A stretch of 64,000 nucleotides of DNA from Paenibacillus bouchesdurhonensis (GCF_900155685.1 NZ_LT732548.1:1403474-1467473); one strand, 5' to 3'; positions 46,118 to 55,520 are shown, counted from the first letter of the stretch. Numbers and translations are program-made. The notes: generated by a model not told the origin, from the letters alone.

Positions 46118-47887
46118 ATGTTAAAGAAGAAGCGAAGTTCTGCCCTTGATTATCGCCGAAAAAACCGCAGGAAAGTGATAAAGACCATTGTGCAGAGTGC
46201 GATTTTGCTGGTCGTGGGCGTGCTGCTGGTCAATGCCTTGTTCGGAATTCGGAGATACGATGAGCCAGACAAATCCAGATGGAGCAACAAGGAAGGCTTT
46301 ATCGCGATATCCTATTTCGGCGTCGGGCGTTCATCCACTCCAAAACTGGTGGCAAAAAGACAGCTCAATCAACAGCTTAAGGCACTATATGATCAAGGCT
46401 ATGTGACGATATCACAGCAGGATGTTATGGATTTTTATTTGCATCATAAACCGCTGCCGGAGAAGGCGTTGTTTTTATCCTTTGAAGATGGGCGAAACGA
46501 TTCCAGCCTGTTCTCCCAATCGCTGCTGGAGAAGTACAATTACAAAGCGACCTTCTTTTCTTACGCAAACAAGATGGGAAAGAGCGAGCGCAAATTTGTC
46601 CAGCCGAAAGAGATGCTGAAAATGATGAGATCAGGTTATTGGGAGCTTGGAACTAATGGAAATCGCCTGACGTATATAAATATTTTCGATCATAACGGCA
46701 GTTTTATCGGGATGAAGGATGAGAATGAGTTAACGAATAAAGAGCATATCGAATATTATAATCACTACCTGATGGATTTCATTCGAGACGAGAATATGAT
46801 CCCTGCGGAGAATCGGGCAGAAATGGAAACGCGGATTCATAGTGATTATGAAGTGATGAAGGATGTTTATACGAACAAGTTAGGGTTCGTGCCCCAGGTG
46901 TATATGATCATGCACGCAAATGCTTTGAATAATGGCATGAATCCGCTTGTCGCTCATGCGAACAGCACGAATATTGAGCAGATGTTCAGCATCCACTTCA
47001 ATCGGGAAGGGAAGGCGCTTAATACTTCTTCCGATGATGTATATGATTTAACGCGGGTGCAGGCAGCGCCATATTGGTACACCAATCATCTGCTGATGAA
47101 AATCCAGAAGGATACCGGCGAGAAAATGCAATTTATTCGTGGTGACGAGCAGCTCGCTAATCCTTGGGAGCTGGTTAGCGGGGCTGCGCAGTTTACGGAT
47201 AATCGGATTATTCTGACATCGCCACCAGCGAGTCCAGGCATGCTGTATTTGAAGGATAGCGATAGCAGCGAGAATACTGTAATCTCTTATCAATTAGCCG
47301 GGAATGTGGTGGGCAAACAGTCGGTGTATGTCCGTTATGACAAACCAACCGAAGCCTTTTTACGGGTTGTCTTAGAGAATAATGAGCTGCATGTTGAGCA
47401 GAGAAAATCTGGCCGCAAGGAGATAGAGCGTGTATTCTCCAGTCAATTGCAGCCGATCTCTTGGAGTGAAGAGGATCTAGCCTTCGATAAGGCATCGGTT
47501 TATACGAAAGAGCAAATTGTAGCGGAGGCCGGGCCGAAGGAAGAGGAATACCCGATCAACATTCAGCAGACTAGGCAGCTGCGGGTGGAGCTGCAAGGGA
47601 ATCTGCTGACGATTACGGTAGATGGTGATCGAATTGCTGACAGGAAGGCAATTGATGGTTTGGTTGAGAGCGGAGGCATTGCTCTGGAAGCGGAATACAG
47701 CATGCAGAACAAGAAGGATGATATCTATGACGCCGTGTTCGAGGACTTCGAAATCGCGCTGATGTCGAAGGAGGAGGGCAAGCCCGACGTGGTGTTCAGC
47801 AATAAAATCACAGGATTTCAAGGGATCATTCATGGCTTTAAAAAAGGGTTGGACGCCTCCATAAACTGGGTGATGGACACCTTCTAA
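46118..47887 (+). CDS. membrane-anchored deacetylase-like protein, degenerate site
   Basis: 589 residues with one N-terminal membrane anchor (VQSAILLVVGVLLVNALF). Residues about 60-300 resemble a NodB/PgaB-type deacetylase but active-site positions are altered: LSFEDGRND for TFDDG, and ELGTNGN where a His pair is expected. The C-terminal part (about 370-560) looks like a beta-sandwich sugar-binding domain (VYVRYDKPTEAFLRVV, LLTITVDGDRI). ATG at 46118 has GTGAGG 9 nt upstream. Likely binds or guides the nascent polymer rather than cutting it. Odd enough that residual activity should be tested. Confidence 0.7.
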   Translation: MLKKKRSSALDYRRKNRRKVIKTIVQSAILLVVGVLLVNALFGIRRYDEPDKSRWSNKEGFIAISYFGVGRSSTPKLVAKRQLNQQLKALYDQGYVTISQQDVMDFYLHHKPLPEKALFLSFEDGRNDSSLFSQSLLEKYNYKATFFSYANKMGKSERKFVQPKEMLKMMRSGYWELGTNGNRLTYINIFDHNGSFIGMKDENELTNKEHIEYYNHYLMDFIRDENMIPAENRAEMETRIHSDYEVMKDVYTNKLGFVPQVYMIMHANALNNGMNPLVAHANSTNIEQMFSIHFNREGKALNTSSDDVYDLTRVQAAPYWYTNHLLMKIQKDTGEKMQFIRGDEQLANPWELVSGAAQFTDNRIILTSPPASPGMLYLKDSDSSENTVISYQLAGNVVGKQSVYVRYDKPTEAFLRVVLENNELHVEQRKSGRKEIERVFSSQLQPISWSEEDLAFDKASVYTKEQIVAEAGPKEEEYPINIQQTRQLRVELQGNLLTITVDGDRIADRKAIDGLVESGGIALEAEYSMQNKKDDIYDAVFEDFEIALMSKEEGKPDVVFSNKITGFQGIIHGFKKGLDASINWVMDTF

Positions 47888-47927
47888 ATAGCGGAATAAG
47901 AAAGAAGAGAAAGGTGTCTGAAAACAG

Positions 47928-48989
47928 ATGACTAGCAGATGGTTATATGCTGTGGCGGCTGTAGTGATAGTTGTTATCGCGGGAATTCTTTGGCTTGGCA
48001 GGCAGGAGAATGAGCAGCAAACGATCCAGGCTGTTAACGTGGAGCCTGAAATGGAATTGTCTGCGTGGGTGGTCGATTGGAAGTGGGAATCAGGCGTAGA
48101 CGACTTAGGGCAAATCGGGAAGCAGCTTGATCGACTGCAGGCCTTTGCCGCTTACTTCGATAGTGAAAATCGTCTATATTTCACTGAGGAGATGCATGAG
48201 GCGCTGCCGCGTATATTTGAAACAGCGCGGAAAGGCGGTGTGCAGTATGTGGATTTGACGATCGTCAATGATCGTTGGAACCCGGATGGGACAGCTGTGC
48301 AGAAAGATCCTGGCATTGTTTCGCGTATTCTGGCTTCAAGGGAGAGTCAGGAAAAGCATATCGCGGAAATTATCGACATCGTGGAACGGTACGGCTTTGA
48401 CGGGGTCGAGATGGATTATGAGAAGATCGGCGAGGCGGATTGGGAGAAGCTCTGCATATTTTACAAAGAGCTGCATGAACGCCTGCAGGCCAAAGGGAAG
48501 ACGCTGCGCATCATACTGGAGCCGCGAACGCCCATCGAGCGCTTGCCTTTGCCGGAAGGGCCGGTGTATGTCATGATGGCGTATAACCTGTTCGGCAGCC
48601 ATAGCGGCCCCGGGCCGAAGGCGGATCATGCCTTCATAGCGAAGCTGGCTTCCCGCATGGAGGTGCTGCCCGGCGAAGCGGCGATCGCTTTGTCGGTTGG
48701 CGGCTTTGACTGGGCGGGTAATGGGAAAGTAACTTCTTTGACGGAGAAGCAGGCGGCGGAGCTTTTGCACCGGAATAATATAGCCGTACCCCTGCGGGAT
48801 AAGGCTAGCGGAAGCGTGTATTTCACTTACAAAGATGAAGATGGCCAAAAGCATACCGTCTGGTATGCGGATGGTGAGACGATATCGCAGTGGATCGATA
48901 CAGCGAGACAGGCAGGGTATCATCAAATTGTTTTATGGAGATTAGGTGAATTCGAGCAGGTTACACTCAACAAGCTAAAGAATTTGTAA
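47928..48989 (+). CDS. membrane-anchored GH18-like protein
   Basis: 353 residues with an N-terminal signal anchor and a GH18 TIM barrel: GFDGVEMDYE (the DxxDxDxE motif with Glu in place of the second Asp) and VYVMMAYNLFG. GH18 members hydrolyse chitin-like beta-1,4-GlcNAc chains; the same fold ends PgaB, which processes PNAG during export. Last gene of the exopolysaccharide locus, so it probably trims or turns over the polymer made by the PilZ synthase. Confidence 0.8.
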   Translation: MTSRWLYAVAAVVIVVIAGILWLGRQENEQQTIQAVNVEPEMELSAWVVDWKWESGVDDLGQIGKQLDRLQAFAAYFDSENRLYFTEEMHEALPRIFETARKGGVQYVDLTIVNDRWNPDGTAVQKDPGIVSRILASRESQEKHIAEIIDIVERYGFDGVEMDYEKIGEADWEKLCIFYKELHERLQAKGKTLRIILEPRTPIERLPLPEGPVYVMMAYNLFGSHSGPGPKADHAFIAKLASRMEVLPGEAAIALSVGGFDWAGNGKVTSLTEKQAAELLHRNNIAVPLRDKASGSVYFTYKDEDGQKHTVWYADGETISQWIDTARQAGYHQIVLWRLGEFEQVTLNKLKNL

Positions 48990-49131
48990 GCCTCCCTATT
49001 GTTCTAAGACAAGCGATTAACGAAAGCTGCAGGAGTTTAAGTCCGCTTGTTACATGATAGTCTTATGCAGATCGTTATTCGCTGTTCCATTTTTAATTTT
49101 ATTTTCAGGTTACGGTAATGTGGCATTAAGG

Positions 49132-49163
49132 AAGGGGAGGTACGATAGATATACTCCCTTTTC
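49132..49163 (+). terminator. terminator of the exopolysaccharide locus
   Basis: AAGGGGAGGTA pairs with TACTCCCTTTT apart from one bulged G, followed by CTTA. About 140 bp after the last gene; no stronger structure was seen in between. Confidence 0.55.
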
Positions 49164-49173
49164 TTATATAAAG

Positions 49174-49202
49174 GAACCCATCCCGCTAAGCGGGATGGGT
49201 TC
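49174..49202 (-). terminator. terminator of the opuA operon
   Basis: 13-bp perfect stem GAACCCATCCCGC/GCGGGATGGGTTC, 3-nt loop, with CTTTATATAAG following on the minus strand. Confidence 0.8.
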
Positions 49203-49225
49203 TATGCTGTTTGAGGGCTATTGAA

Positions 49226-50152
49226 TTATTTCAAATCTTCAATGGAATTGGCTTCGACATATGCCGGAACGACAAGCCCGGTCCGTACTCCGGTCATATT
49301 GGCGCCAAGATCCTCCAGTTGATCCTTGTATTTATCCCAGTAATCGGCATGAGTCAGCGGCAGCCAAGCCGCAGCCGTCGCATCCACATCACCGCTGGCT
49401 ACACCCGTCCACATTGGGCCAGCTTCTACCTGCAGAGCTTCAACTTTATATCCAAGGTGATTCTCGAGGACATATTGCAGCAAATTCGTGCTGGCGATCT
49501 CCGAATCCCAGGCTACATAGCTAAGCTTAATCTTATCCCCGCTAACTGGCGCCAGGTCGGCAGTCCATGCATCTATGCGATCGCTATGGCTTTCTGCCCA
49601 AGCTTTAGCTGCTTCCGCAGGATCCTGCCCGTCCTGAATGGCAGTCATAATTTCGCCCATCTCGTCGGAAGTCCATTCGAAGCGATCCAGAAACTCATAA
49701 GCTACCGGATGATCTTCCTTTAGGCCTTGACGTACGACAGTATGAATTTCTTCGGCTTCTCCGTATACGTTTTTGGGATCTTCCAAGTATTTCAGATCAT
49801 ACTTGGCGAACATCCAGTGCGGAGTCCAGCCCGTGATAATGATTGGCTGCTCGGATTTAACAGCCTTAGCCAGCGTAGCTGTCATCGCTGCTCCAGAGCC
49901 TTCAATCAGCGTCCAGTCGGAAAGACCATACTCTTCGATCGCAGCGCTGGTTGCTTTCATGATACCGGCACCGGGATCAATCCCGATGATTTCATGCTTC
50001 ACTTGATCTCCCAAAGATTTGCCTCCGGTATTGCCGCTTGCATTGCCAGCGTTTCCGCCGGTAGTTCCTCCGTTGCCTGAGTTGCCGCAAGCCGACAACA
50101 TCAGTACAGCCACTAGACTTAGCACTATAAATAAACCTGACTTTTTCTTCAT
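49226..50152 (-). CDS. opuAC: glycine betaine-binding lipoprotein OpuAC
   Basis: 308-residue lipoprotein (LSACG, Cys22), then a Gly/Asn/Thr linker and an OpuAC-type domain with GIDPGAGIM, GWTPHWMFAKYDLKYLEDP and TAAAWLPLTHADYWDKY; the tryptophans form the cage that holds the quaternary ammonium group. ATG at 50152 has AGAGGTG 8 nt upstream. Delivers glycine betaine or proline betaine to the OpuAB channel during osmotic stress. Confidence 0.93.
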   Translation of the reverse strand: MKKKSGLFIVLSLVAVLMLSACGNSGNGGTTGGNAGNASGNTGGKSLGDQVKHEIIGIDPGAGIMKATSAAIEEYGLSDWTLIEGSGAAMTATLAKAVKSEQPIIITGWTPHWMFAKYDLKYLEDPKNVYGEAEEIHTVVRQGLKEDHPVAYEFLDRFEWTSDEMGEIMTAIQDGQDPAEAAKAWAESHSDRIDAWTADLAPVSGDKIKLSYVAWDSEIASTNLLQYVLENHLGYKVEALQVEAGPMWTGVASGDVDATAAAWLPLTHADYWDKYKDQLEDLGANMTGVRTGLVVPAYVEANSIEDLK

Positions 50153-50155
50153 CAA

Positions 50156-50998
50156 TTAAGCACCTCTTTTTTTGGATTTAAATAAATTCTGTGTAAAACG
50201 ATCCAGCACAATGGCAAGTACGACGACTGCGAGCCCGGCTTCAAAGCCCTGGCCGATCTTGAGCTGGGTTACCGCACGGTATACCGTAGCCCCAATCCCT
50301 TGCGCCCCGATCATCGAAGCAATGACGACCATTGATAGGGACAGCATGATGGTTTGATTGATGCCGGCCATCATTGTAGGCATTGCCAAGGGCAGTTCCA
50401 CTTTAAATAGTTTCTGCCATGAGGTCGACCCGAAGGCATCGGCCGCTTCCGTAAGCTCGCCGGATACCTGCTTGATGCCGAGATAGGTCAAGCGAATCGT
50501 AGGCGGAATTGCAAAAATGACGGAAGCAATTACTCCTGGCACCACTCCGAGACTAAAGAAGGTAACGGCAGGCAGGAGATATACGAATGCAGGCATGGTT
50601 TGCATGAAATCAAGCAAAGGTGAAATAATGCGGTGAGTAGTTCGGCTATAGGCGCTCCATATTCCGATAGGGATGCCCAAGACCACTGAAATAATGCCGG
50701 AAGTGACTACGAGGCCTAACGTATTCATCGTTTCCGTCCAATAGCCGAGATTGTCGATCAGCAGGAAACCAATCACCGTAAATAGCGTGAGCGGCACTTT
50801 ACCGATCAGGTAGGCCAATATACCGAAGATAGCGATGAATAGAAGTGGGTGAGGCAAGAGAAACAACCATGAGAAGAACTCTACGACACTTTCAATGATC
50901 TTGGACAGCCCTTCAAAAAAGCCCCCAAGGTTCGACTCCATCCAATCAACGATAAATTCGATCCAATCCGCGAGAGGTATTTTAGGAATGAAGTTCAT
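50156..50998 (-). CDS. opuAB: glycine betaine ABC transporter permease OpuAB
   Basis: 280-residue permease with about seven helices and the EAA-like loop GELTEAADAFGSTSWQ KLFKVELPLAM. Overlaps opuAA by 17 bp and touches opuAC, so the three genes are one operon. Length matches OpuAB (about 280). Confidence 0.94.
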   Translation of the reverse strand: MNFIPKIPLADWIEFIVDWMESNLGGFFEGLSKIIESVVEFFSWLFLLPHPLLFIAIFGILAYLIGKVPLTLFTVIGFLLIDNLGYWTETMNTLGLVVTSGIISVVLGIPIGIWSAYSRTTHRIISPLLDFMQTMPAFVYLLPAVTFFSLGVVPGVIASVIFAIPPTIRLTYLGIKQVSGELTEAADAFGSTSWQKLFKVELPLAMPTMMAGINQTIMLSLSMVVIASMIGAQGIGATVYRAVTQLKIGQGFEAGLAVVVLAIVLDRFTQNLFKSKKRGA

Positions 50999-52196
50999 GC
51001 TGCTTCACCTCCATATCGCGCATATCACCTGCAAGTGCGCCTAACACAGCGCCCCGCACAATTACCCCTAGTAACCGTCTTTGCTCATCGACGACGGCCA
51101 GCGGCACTTTAGCCGAACTGGTAGCTTCAAATAAATCGCTCAGCACGGTATCCGGGGATACTTGCGGACTATCACTTATCAGAATATCCGATAATGTTTT
51201 TCCTGACTTATTCGCTTCAGACGCATCTTCTGCCGTAATGACGCCAAGCAAGCGCATAGAACGATCGATCACGAAGAGGTTCGATATTCCCCGTTCCCGC
51301 ATTAGCTGCAGGGCAACCCGAGGGCCGCGATCCAGCGTAATGGTCTCAGGTCTTCGCATGACATGCGAGGCGGTCAGTACCTTCGAGAGATCCACATCCT
51401 CGATAAATCGTTCGACGTAACCGTTAGCTGGTTGAGTAAGCATTTCTTCAGGCGTGCCAATTTGAATGAGCGAGCCATCTTTCATCAAGGCAATCCGATC
51501 TCCGATCCGCAGCGCCTCGTCGAGGTCGTGCGTAATAAAAACGATCGTCTTTTTCATGCGATCCTGCAGTTCAATCAGCTCATCTTGCATATCCCGGCGA
51601 ATTAACGGATCGAGCGCGCTGAACGCCTCATCCATCAGCAGCACCTCTGGGTCATTCGCCAAGGCTCTCGCGAGGCCGACTCTTTGCTGCATGCCGCCGC
51701 TAAGCTCATCCGGCATTTTATCGCCCCAGCCCTTCAGGCCGACAAGCTCCAGAGCACGCTCTGCTTTTTCCTTTCGAGCATGAGCATCGATCTTTTGTAT
51801 TTCTAAGCCATACTCGACATTTTGCAGTACCGTCCGGTGAGGAAACAGAGCAAATTTCTGAAATACCATACTGATGCTTTTTTGACGTATTTTTCTCAGC
51901 TCGGCTTTGTTCATTTTCAGCAGGTCCTGGCCGTGAATGAGAATTTGACCTGAAGTAGGCTCGATCAGTCGGTTCAGCATCCGCACGAGTGTCGATTTGC
52001 CGCTTCCTGACAGTCCCATAATAACGAAAATTTCCCCCTGACGGATGTCCAGGCTGACCCGATTCACGCCAACGGTTATACCTCGATCAGCCAATTGTTC
52101 CTTCGTTTGCCCCTGTTCGAGCAGTTGAAGTCCCTGTTCCGTATTGGAACCAAACAACTTAGTAACTTGCTTTACTTCTAAAATGGGATCCTCCAA
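50982..52196 (-). CDS. opuAA: glycine betaine ABC transporter ATPase OpuAA
   Basis: 404-residue ATPase: Walker A GLSGSGKST, signature LSGGMQQRVGLARAL, Walker B LLMDEAFSALD, and two C-terminal CBS domains (about 280-395) that sense ionic strength or, in relatives, cyclic di-AMP. The N-terminal insert TEQGLQLLEQGQTKEQL is typical of OpuAA. TTG at 52196 is 8 nt after AAAAGGAG; no better start further up. Confidence 0.94.
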   Translation of the reverse strand: MEDPILEVKQVTKLFGSNTEQGLQLLEQGQTKEQLADRGITVGVNRVSLDIRQGEIFVIMGLSGSGKSTLVRMLNRLIEPTSGQILIHGQDLLKMNKAELRKIRQKSISMVFQKFALFPHRTVLQNVEYGLEIQKIDAHARKEKAERALELVGLKGWGDKMPDELSGGMQQRVGLARALANDPEVLLMDEAFSALDPLIRRDMQDELIELQDRMKKTIVFITHDLDEALRIGDRIALMKDGSLIQIGTPEEMLTQPANGYVERFIEDVDLSKVLTASHVMRRPETITLDRGPRVALQLMRERGISNLFVIDRSMRLLGVITAEDASEANKSGKTLSDILISDSPQVSPDTVLSDLFEATSSAKVPLAVVDEQRRLLGVIVRGAVLGALAGDMRDMEVKQHELHS

Positions 52197-52288
52197 ACTA
52201 TCCACTCCTTTTCTAATGAATTTCCAAGGCTGCACGGGCCTGTAGCCTCACATGGTACTTAGTCTAACAAAAAAAGGGGAATCTAAAC

Positions 52289-52333
52289 AACCGTTAATAC
52301 GGTTCATATAGAATGTACAGAAAAAACTGTACA
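52289..52333. promoter_or_regulatory. operator-like inverted repeats between opuA and the regulator
   Basis: Two perfect inverted repeats in the divergent region: AACCG-N6-CGGTT (52289-52304) and TGTACAG-AAAAAA-CTGTACA (52314-52333). The first overlaps a plausible minus-strand -10 (TATTAA). Likely binding sites for the GbsR-family regulator. Confidence 0.55.
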
Positions 52334-52447
52334 GGGTGAACAGCACATATCCTGCCTTATCCTTAGAAATGCTCGATAAGCCTCTGCTTTACTTTTAATG
52401 CTCCTTTTTTTAAGATATAGGAAGTATCTTGATAGGAGGTTGCAAGC

Positions 52448-52996
52448 ATGAGCTTGGACCAGCTTACACCAGAGCAGCAGGCGGATCTAATGAAAGTGCG
52501 GAAGCGCGTTATTGAGGCCATTGGCAGAAACATGGATTTGTACGGAATTTCGTTATCGACAGGTCATCTTTACGGTCTGCTTTTTTTTGCGGATAAACCG
52601 ATGACCCTGGATGAAATGGGTCTGGAGATGAAGATGAGTAAGACAAGCATGAGTACAGGTGTACGAACTTTGCTTGATCTTAAAATGGTAAACAAAGTGT
52701 GGGAGAAGGGCTCTCGCAAAGATCTATATGAGGTAGAGTACGATTGGCATCAGACGTTTACGGATTATTTTGCGATCAAGTGGAGAAAAGCGGTGGAATC
52801 CAACATCCTCATCCTGCGGAGGTCGATCGAGGAGATGAGTAGATGGCTTGCCACTGAACCGGAGGGGGCCATAGCGCCTGTTCTTCAGGAGGACTGTAGG
52901 AAAATGGGCGAGGCCGTGAAATATTACGAGTGGCTTGACCGTTTAATCGATGCGATGGAAAGCGGCGAAATATATCAGCTTGTTCCCAAAGAGTAA
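52448..52996 (+). CDS. GbsR/OpcR-family MarR-like regulator
   Basis: 182-residue winged-helix repressor of the GbsR/OpcR family, which control choline and glycine betaine genes. HTH region LDEMGLEMKMSKTSMSTGVRTL, then the basic wing WEKGSRKDLYEV, then a C-terminal ligand-binding helical part. Good AGGAGG site. Divergent from opuAA, so it probably represses the opuA operon; B. subtilis opuA itself is not under GbsR, which makes this pairing closer to opcR/opuC. Confidence 0.88.
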   Translation: MSLDQLTPEQQADLMKVRKRVIEAIGRNMDLYGISLSTGHLYGLLFFADKPMTLDEMGLEMKMSKTSMSTGVRTLLDLKMVNKVWEKGSRKDLYEVEYDWHQTFTDYFAIKWRKAVESNILILRRSIEEMSRWLATEPEGAIAPVLQEDCRKMGEAVKYYEWLDRLIDAMESGEIYQLVPKE

Positions 52997-53026
52997 CTTA
53001 ATAGTGGCGCCTGCGTAATAACAAAG

Positions 53027-53075
53027 AACCGCCGAACCTATTATCGTTTGATCGATAATGGTTGGCGGTTTTTTT
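53027..53075. terminator. bidirectional terminator
   Basis: Extended hairpin of AACCGCC and TATTATCG arms around TTTGAT, followed by TTTTTTT on the plus strand; it also serves the convergent hydrolase gene on the minus strand. Confidence 0.88.
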
Positions 53076-53085
53076 GGTGGTTGCC

Positions 53086-55320
53086 TTAATATATGCCAAT
53101 GTCATCCAGCATGATCTTGCCCGGCCCTCCGGAGAAATAAAAGGTGATTCGTTGGAGGGAAGATAAATCCAGCTGGGGGTTGACCTTGGTGAATTCGGAC
53201 AAAGGCAGCATTACCGTTTGAAATACCGCCTCCTGTGGATGCTTGTACTTGCCGTCGGATAGACGCTTTTCCAGCCAAGGATGAATCGTGAAGGCGACAT
53301 CTGGCGGAGGATCAACCGTCCAAAAGTCGGCCAGCGCTATTCGGGCTGAGGTTCCATTTTTACTCTGCAATTCTATTTCTGTCCGCAGCTCCGTTGAAGC
53401 AAGATCCGGTTCGGCCAGCTCAAAGCTTCGATTAGATAAGGAAAAAGAGAGGGTATTCGGTTGCTCGAGCATTGATTTAGGTATGAAGGAATCATCCCAT
53501 AATAAGGAATATGAGGCCTTGTTGTCATTGTTCCCCTGCCATTCCAAGGTGACGCCCCGGCTTCCTTTATTTGTCTGTTTGCGATTTTTGACCTCTTCTT
53601 CCACCCATGTTAAATTAGTTCCCTGCGCAGAGCCGCCGTTTGGAAGCGTCACTCGATTTAAATCCTCATCAAACCAAGCTAATTTATTGAAATCGGCATT
53701 CTCAAAACGATTGAAATAGGCAGTCCCCGTCGGAAGCCAATGAAGGCCAGTTCTATAATCCTGAAATAGCGGCATGTAGCTCTCATTTCCATGGAGCGTG
53801 GTCTCCAGAAATGCAGAAACGTAAACTCTAGCAATATCCCGCTGCTCTTGCGCACCAATGATCGCCTGCCGGCTGAGAAATATTCCCTTCGGATAGCTGA
53901 TATCGCGAAAGCCCCATTCTGTGTTGAATTGACTGTGGTTGGCGTCGGCAATATATATAGAAGATTTGAAATGGGAAGACGATTTTGTAAATGACGTTCG
54001 CATATACTGCCTGTCTCCATCAAAATCAATAACGTCCGCGTCTCGAGCCCCTTGGATAGCTAAATAGCTGACGTCCTTAATGCGCGCCAGTCCCCCGTCC
54101 ACCTTTTTGTCCGTCGGGGAAATGGCTATGACAGCTTGAATTTGATAACGCTCCAGATTGCCTAGCGTCTCGTCTTGGCTGAACCAGCGTTCGGCATCTT
54201 TCGTCATGGCTACTGCTTGGCCGCCTCTAGAATGTCCGATTAGTGCGATGCTATTTAAATCAACCTTATTATAAAAAGGAGTATCCGGCTCACCTGCGAA
54301 CTCGTCGATTTGCTGCAGATGCTTGAGCAGAAGCCAGGCTCGAACTTTCATATCATTGTCCGGAATCCCTGACCATACGGAATAATTTAGAAAGTTTTCG
54401 TCGACCGATACCGTAATAAATCCCCGGCTGGCTAGCAGCTCGCCTAAATAGCCATAGCCTTCATCCGAGAAATCCTCCATAAGGTGATTACCATGAACGA
54501 TGAGCACCAGCGGAAAGGGGCCGGAGCCTTCGGGCATCCATACTCTCCCGTTTAGGGGTAGCGAGCTCTGATCAAATCCCCAATAGCGTGATCGAAATGC
54601 AGGCCATTTCTCAATATATTCGGAGGCATCTACCGAAGTTGAAATAAGATCAGTTCGTTTGCCGTATTCGGATCTCCAATAATCGCTCCCGTTCCCATAA
54701 TCAAATTGAATATAGTTGAGTTCTCCTGGTTTGGACGGATTAGCTGCCTGAATAGGAGATACGTTGTTCGTTGCGATAGAGTGTGCTGCTGGGCTATCCA
54801 TGGGCCATACGGCTGCAGTAACACATACTATTCCAAGCAGAGCGGTCATATAGAATAGCAACTGCCTGTTGAAGCGGCCGCGAAGCAGTCCGGCGCCAAT
54901 CCCTGCCAGAATACCCAGAAGAGTCAGCACACCGGCAGTGATAGCAGAGATTGCGGTATCATGATCCTGCCAAAAAATAAAGAAAATTGCAGCTAACGTG
55001 TACAAGACGGCTCCTGCATACAACCTGGGAACCCGCAAGCCGATCAGCGCTAGAAGCAAGGCAATCAGATGGACGGCGATAAACAGCCCTGTCGTCCCTA
55101 GGGAAATAAATATAATAATGTCCGTTAATGCGCCGAGTCCAGTAGGCATGCCCAGCGCAGCCAGTGCGAATACAAACATCGCTGCCCCCCAAGGGCCAGC
55201 CATAGCGATGCGCCAAAACAAAGTATCATAACGATATGTTTGGCGAATTCTATGACGAAAACGCGTCCGCAACCGAGGCTTGAGCGGAATATATTCAGTT
55301 TGAAGCTGCTGAAGTTCCAT
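53086..55320 (-). CDS. membrane-anchored alpha/beta hydrolase
   Basis: 744 residues. N-terminal quarter (about 35-175) has five predicted membrane helices; the middle (about 240-510) is an alpha/beta hydrolase with oxyanion region LVLIVHGNH, nucleophile Ser364 in GHSRGG and DANHSQF supplying the His; the C-terminal about 200 residues look like a beta-sandwich (EIELQSKNGTSARIAL, ITFYFSGGPGKIMLDDI). The dienelactone-hydrolase/PAF-acetylhydrolase-like core suggests an esterase or lipase acting outside the membrane. ATG at 55320 sits after GGGTGGGAG; a GTG four codons up overlaps the site. Substrate unknown. Confidence 0.82.
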   Translation of the reverse strand: MELQQLQTEYIPLKPRLRTRFRHRIRQTYRYDTLFWRIAMAGPWGAAMFVFALAALGMPTGLGALTDIIIFISLGTTGLFIAVHLIALLLALIGLRVPRLYAGAVLYTLAAIFFIFWQDHDTAISAITAGVLTLLGILAGIGAGLLRGRFNRQLLFYMTALLGIVCVTAAVWPMDSPAAHSIATNNVSPIQAANPSKPGELNYIQFDYGNGSDYWRSEYGKRTDLISTSVDASEYIEKWPAFRSRYWGFDQSSLPLNGRVWMPEGSGPFPLVLIVHGNHLMEDFSDEGYGYLGELLASRGFITVSVDENFLNYSVWSGIPDNDMKVRAWLLLKHLQQIDEFAGEPDTPFYNKVDLNSIALIGHSRGGQAVAMTKDAERWFSQDETLGNLERYQIQAVIAISPTDKKVDGGLARIKDVSYLAIQGARDADVIDFDGDRQYMRTSFTKSSSHFKSSIYIADANHSQFNTEWGFRDISYPKGIFLSRQAIIGAQEQRDIARVYVSAFLETTLHGNESYMPLFQDYRTGLHWLPTGTAYFNRFENADFNKLAWFDEDLNRVTLPNGGSAQGTNLTWVEEEVKNRKQTNKGSRGVTLEWQGNNDNKASYSLLWDDSFIPKSMLEQPNTLSFSLSNRSFELAEPDLASTELRTEIELQSKNGTSARIALADFWTVDPPPDVAFTIHPWLEKRLSDGKYKHPQEAVFQTVMLPLSEFTKVNPQLDLSSLQRITFYFSGGPGKIMLDDIGIY

Positions 55321-55520
55321 GTTTTCTCCCACCCTTGACCGAGCTTCGCTGCCGAAGAGGCCAAATCCTTTCTTGGATTCATCTCTCCTGCAAAGGATCG
55401 AAGCCGGCTATTGATCTATATTTATTGTAACATGCTTCGAGCATCTGGAAAGGTGGTCAGCACTTGATCAAGCGTATTCATCTCGTTTTCCGAAATATGT
55501 AATAAAGGGCTACATACGAA

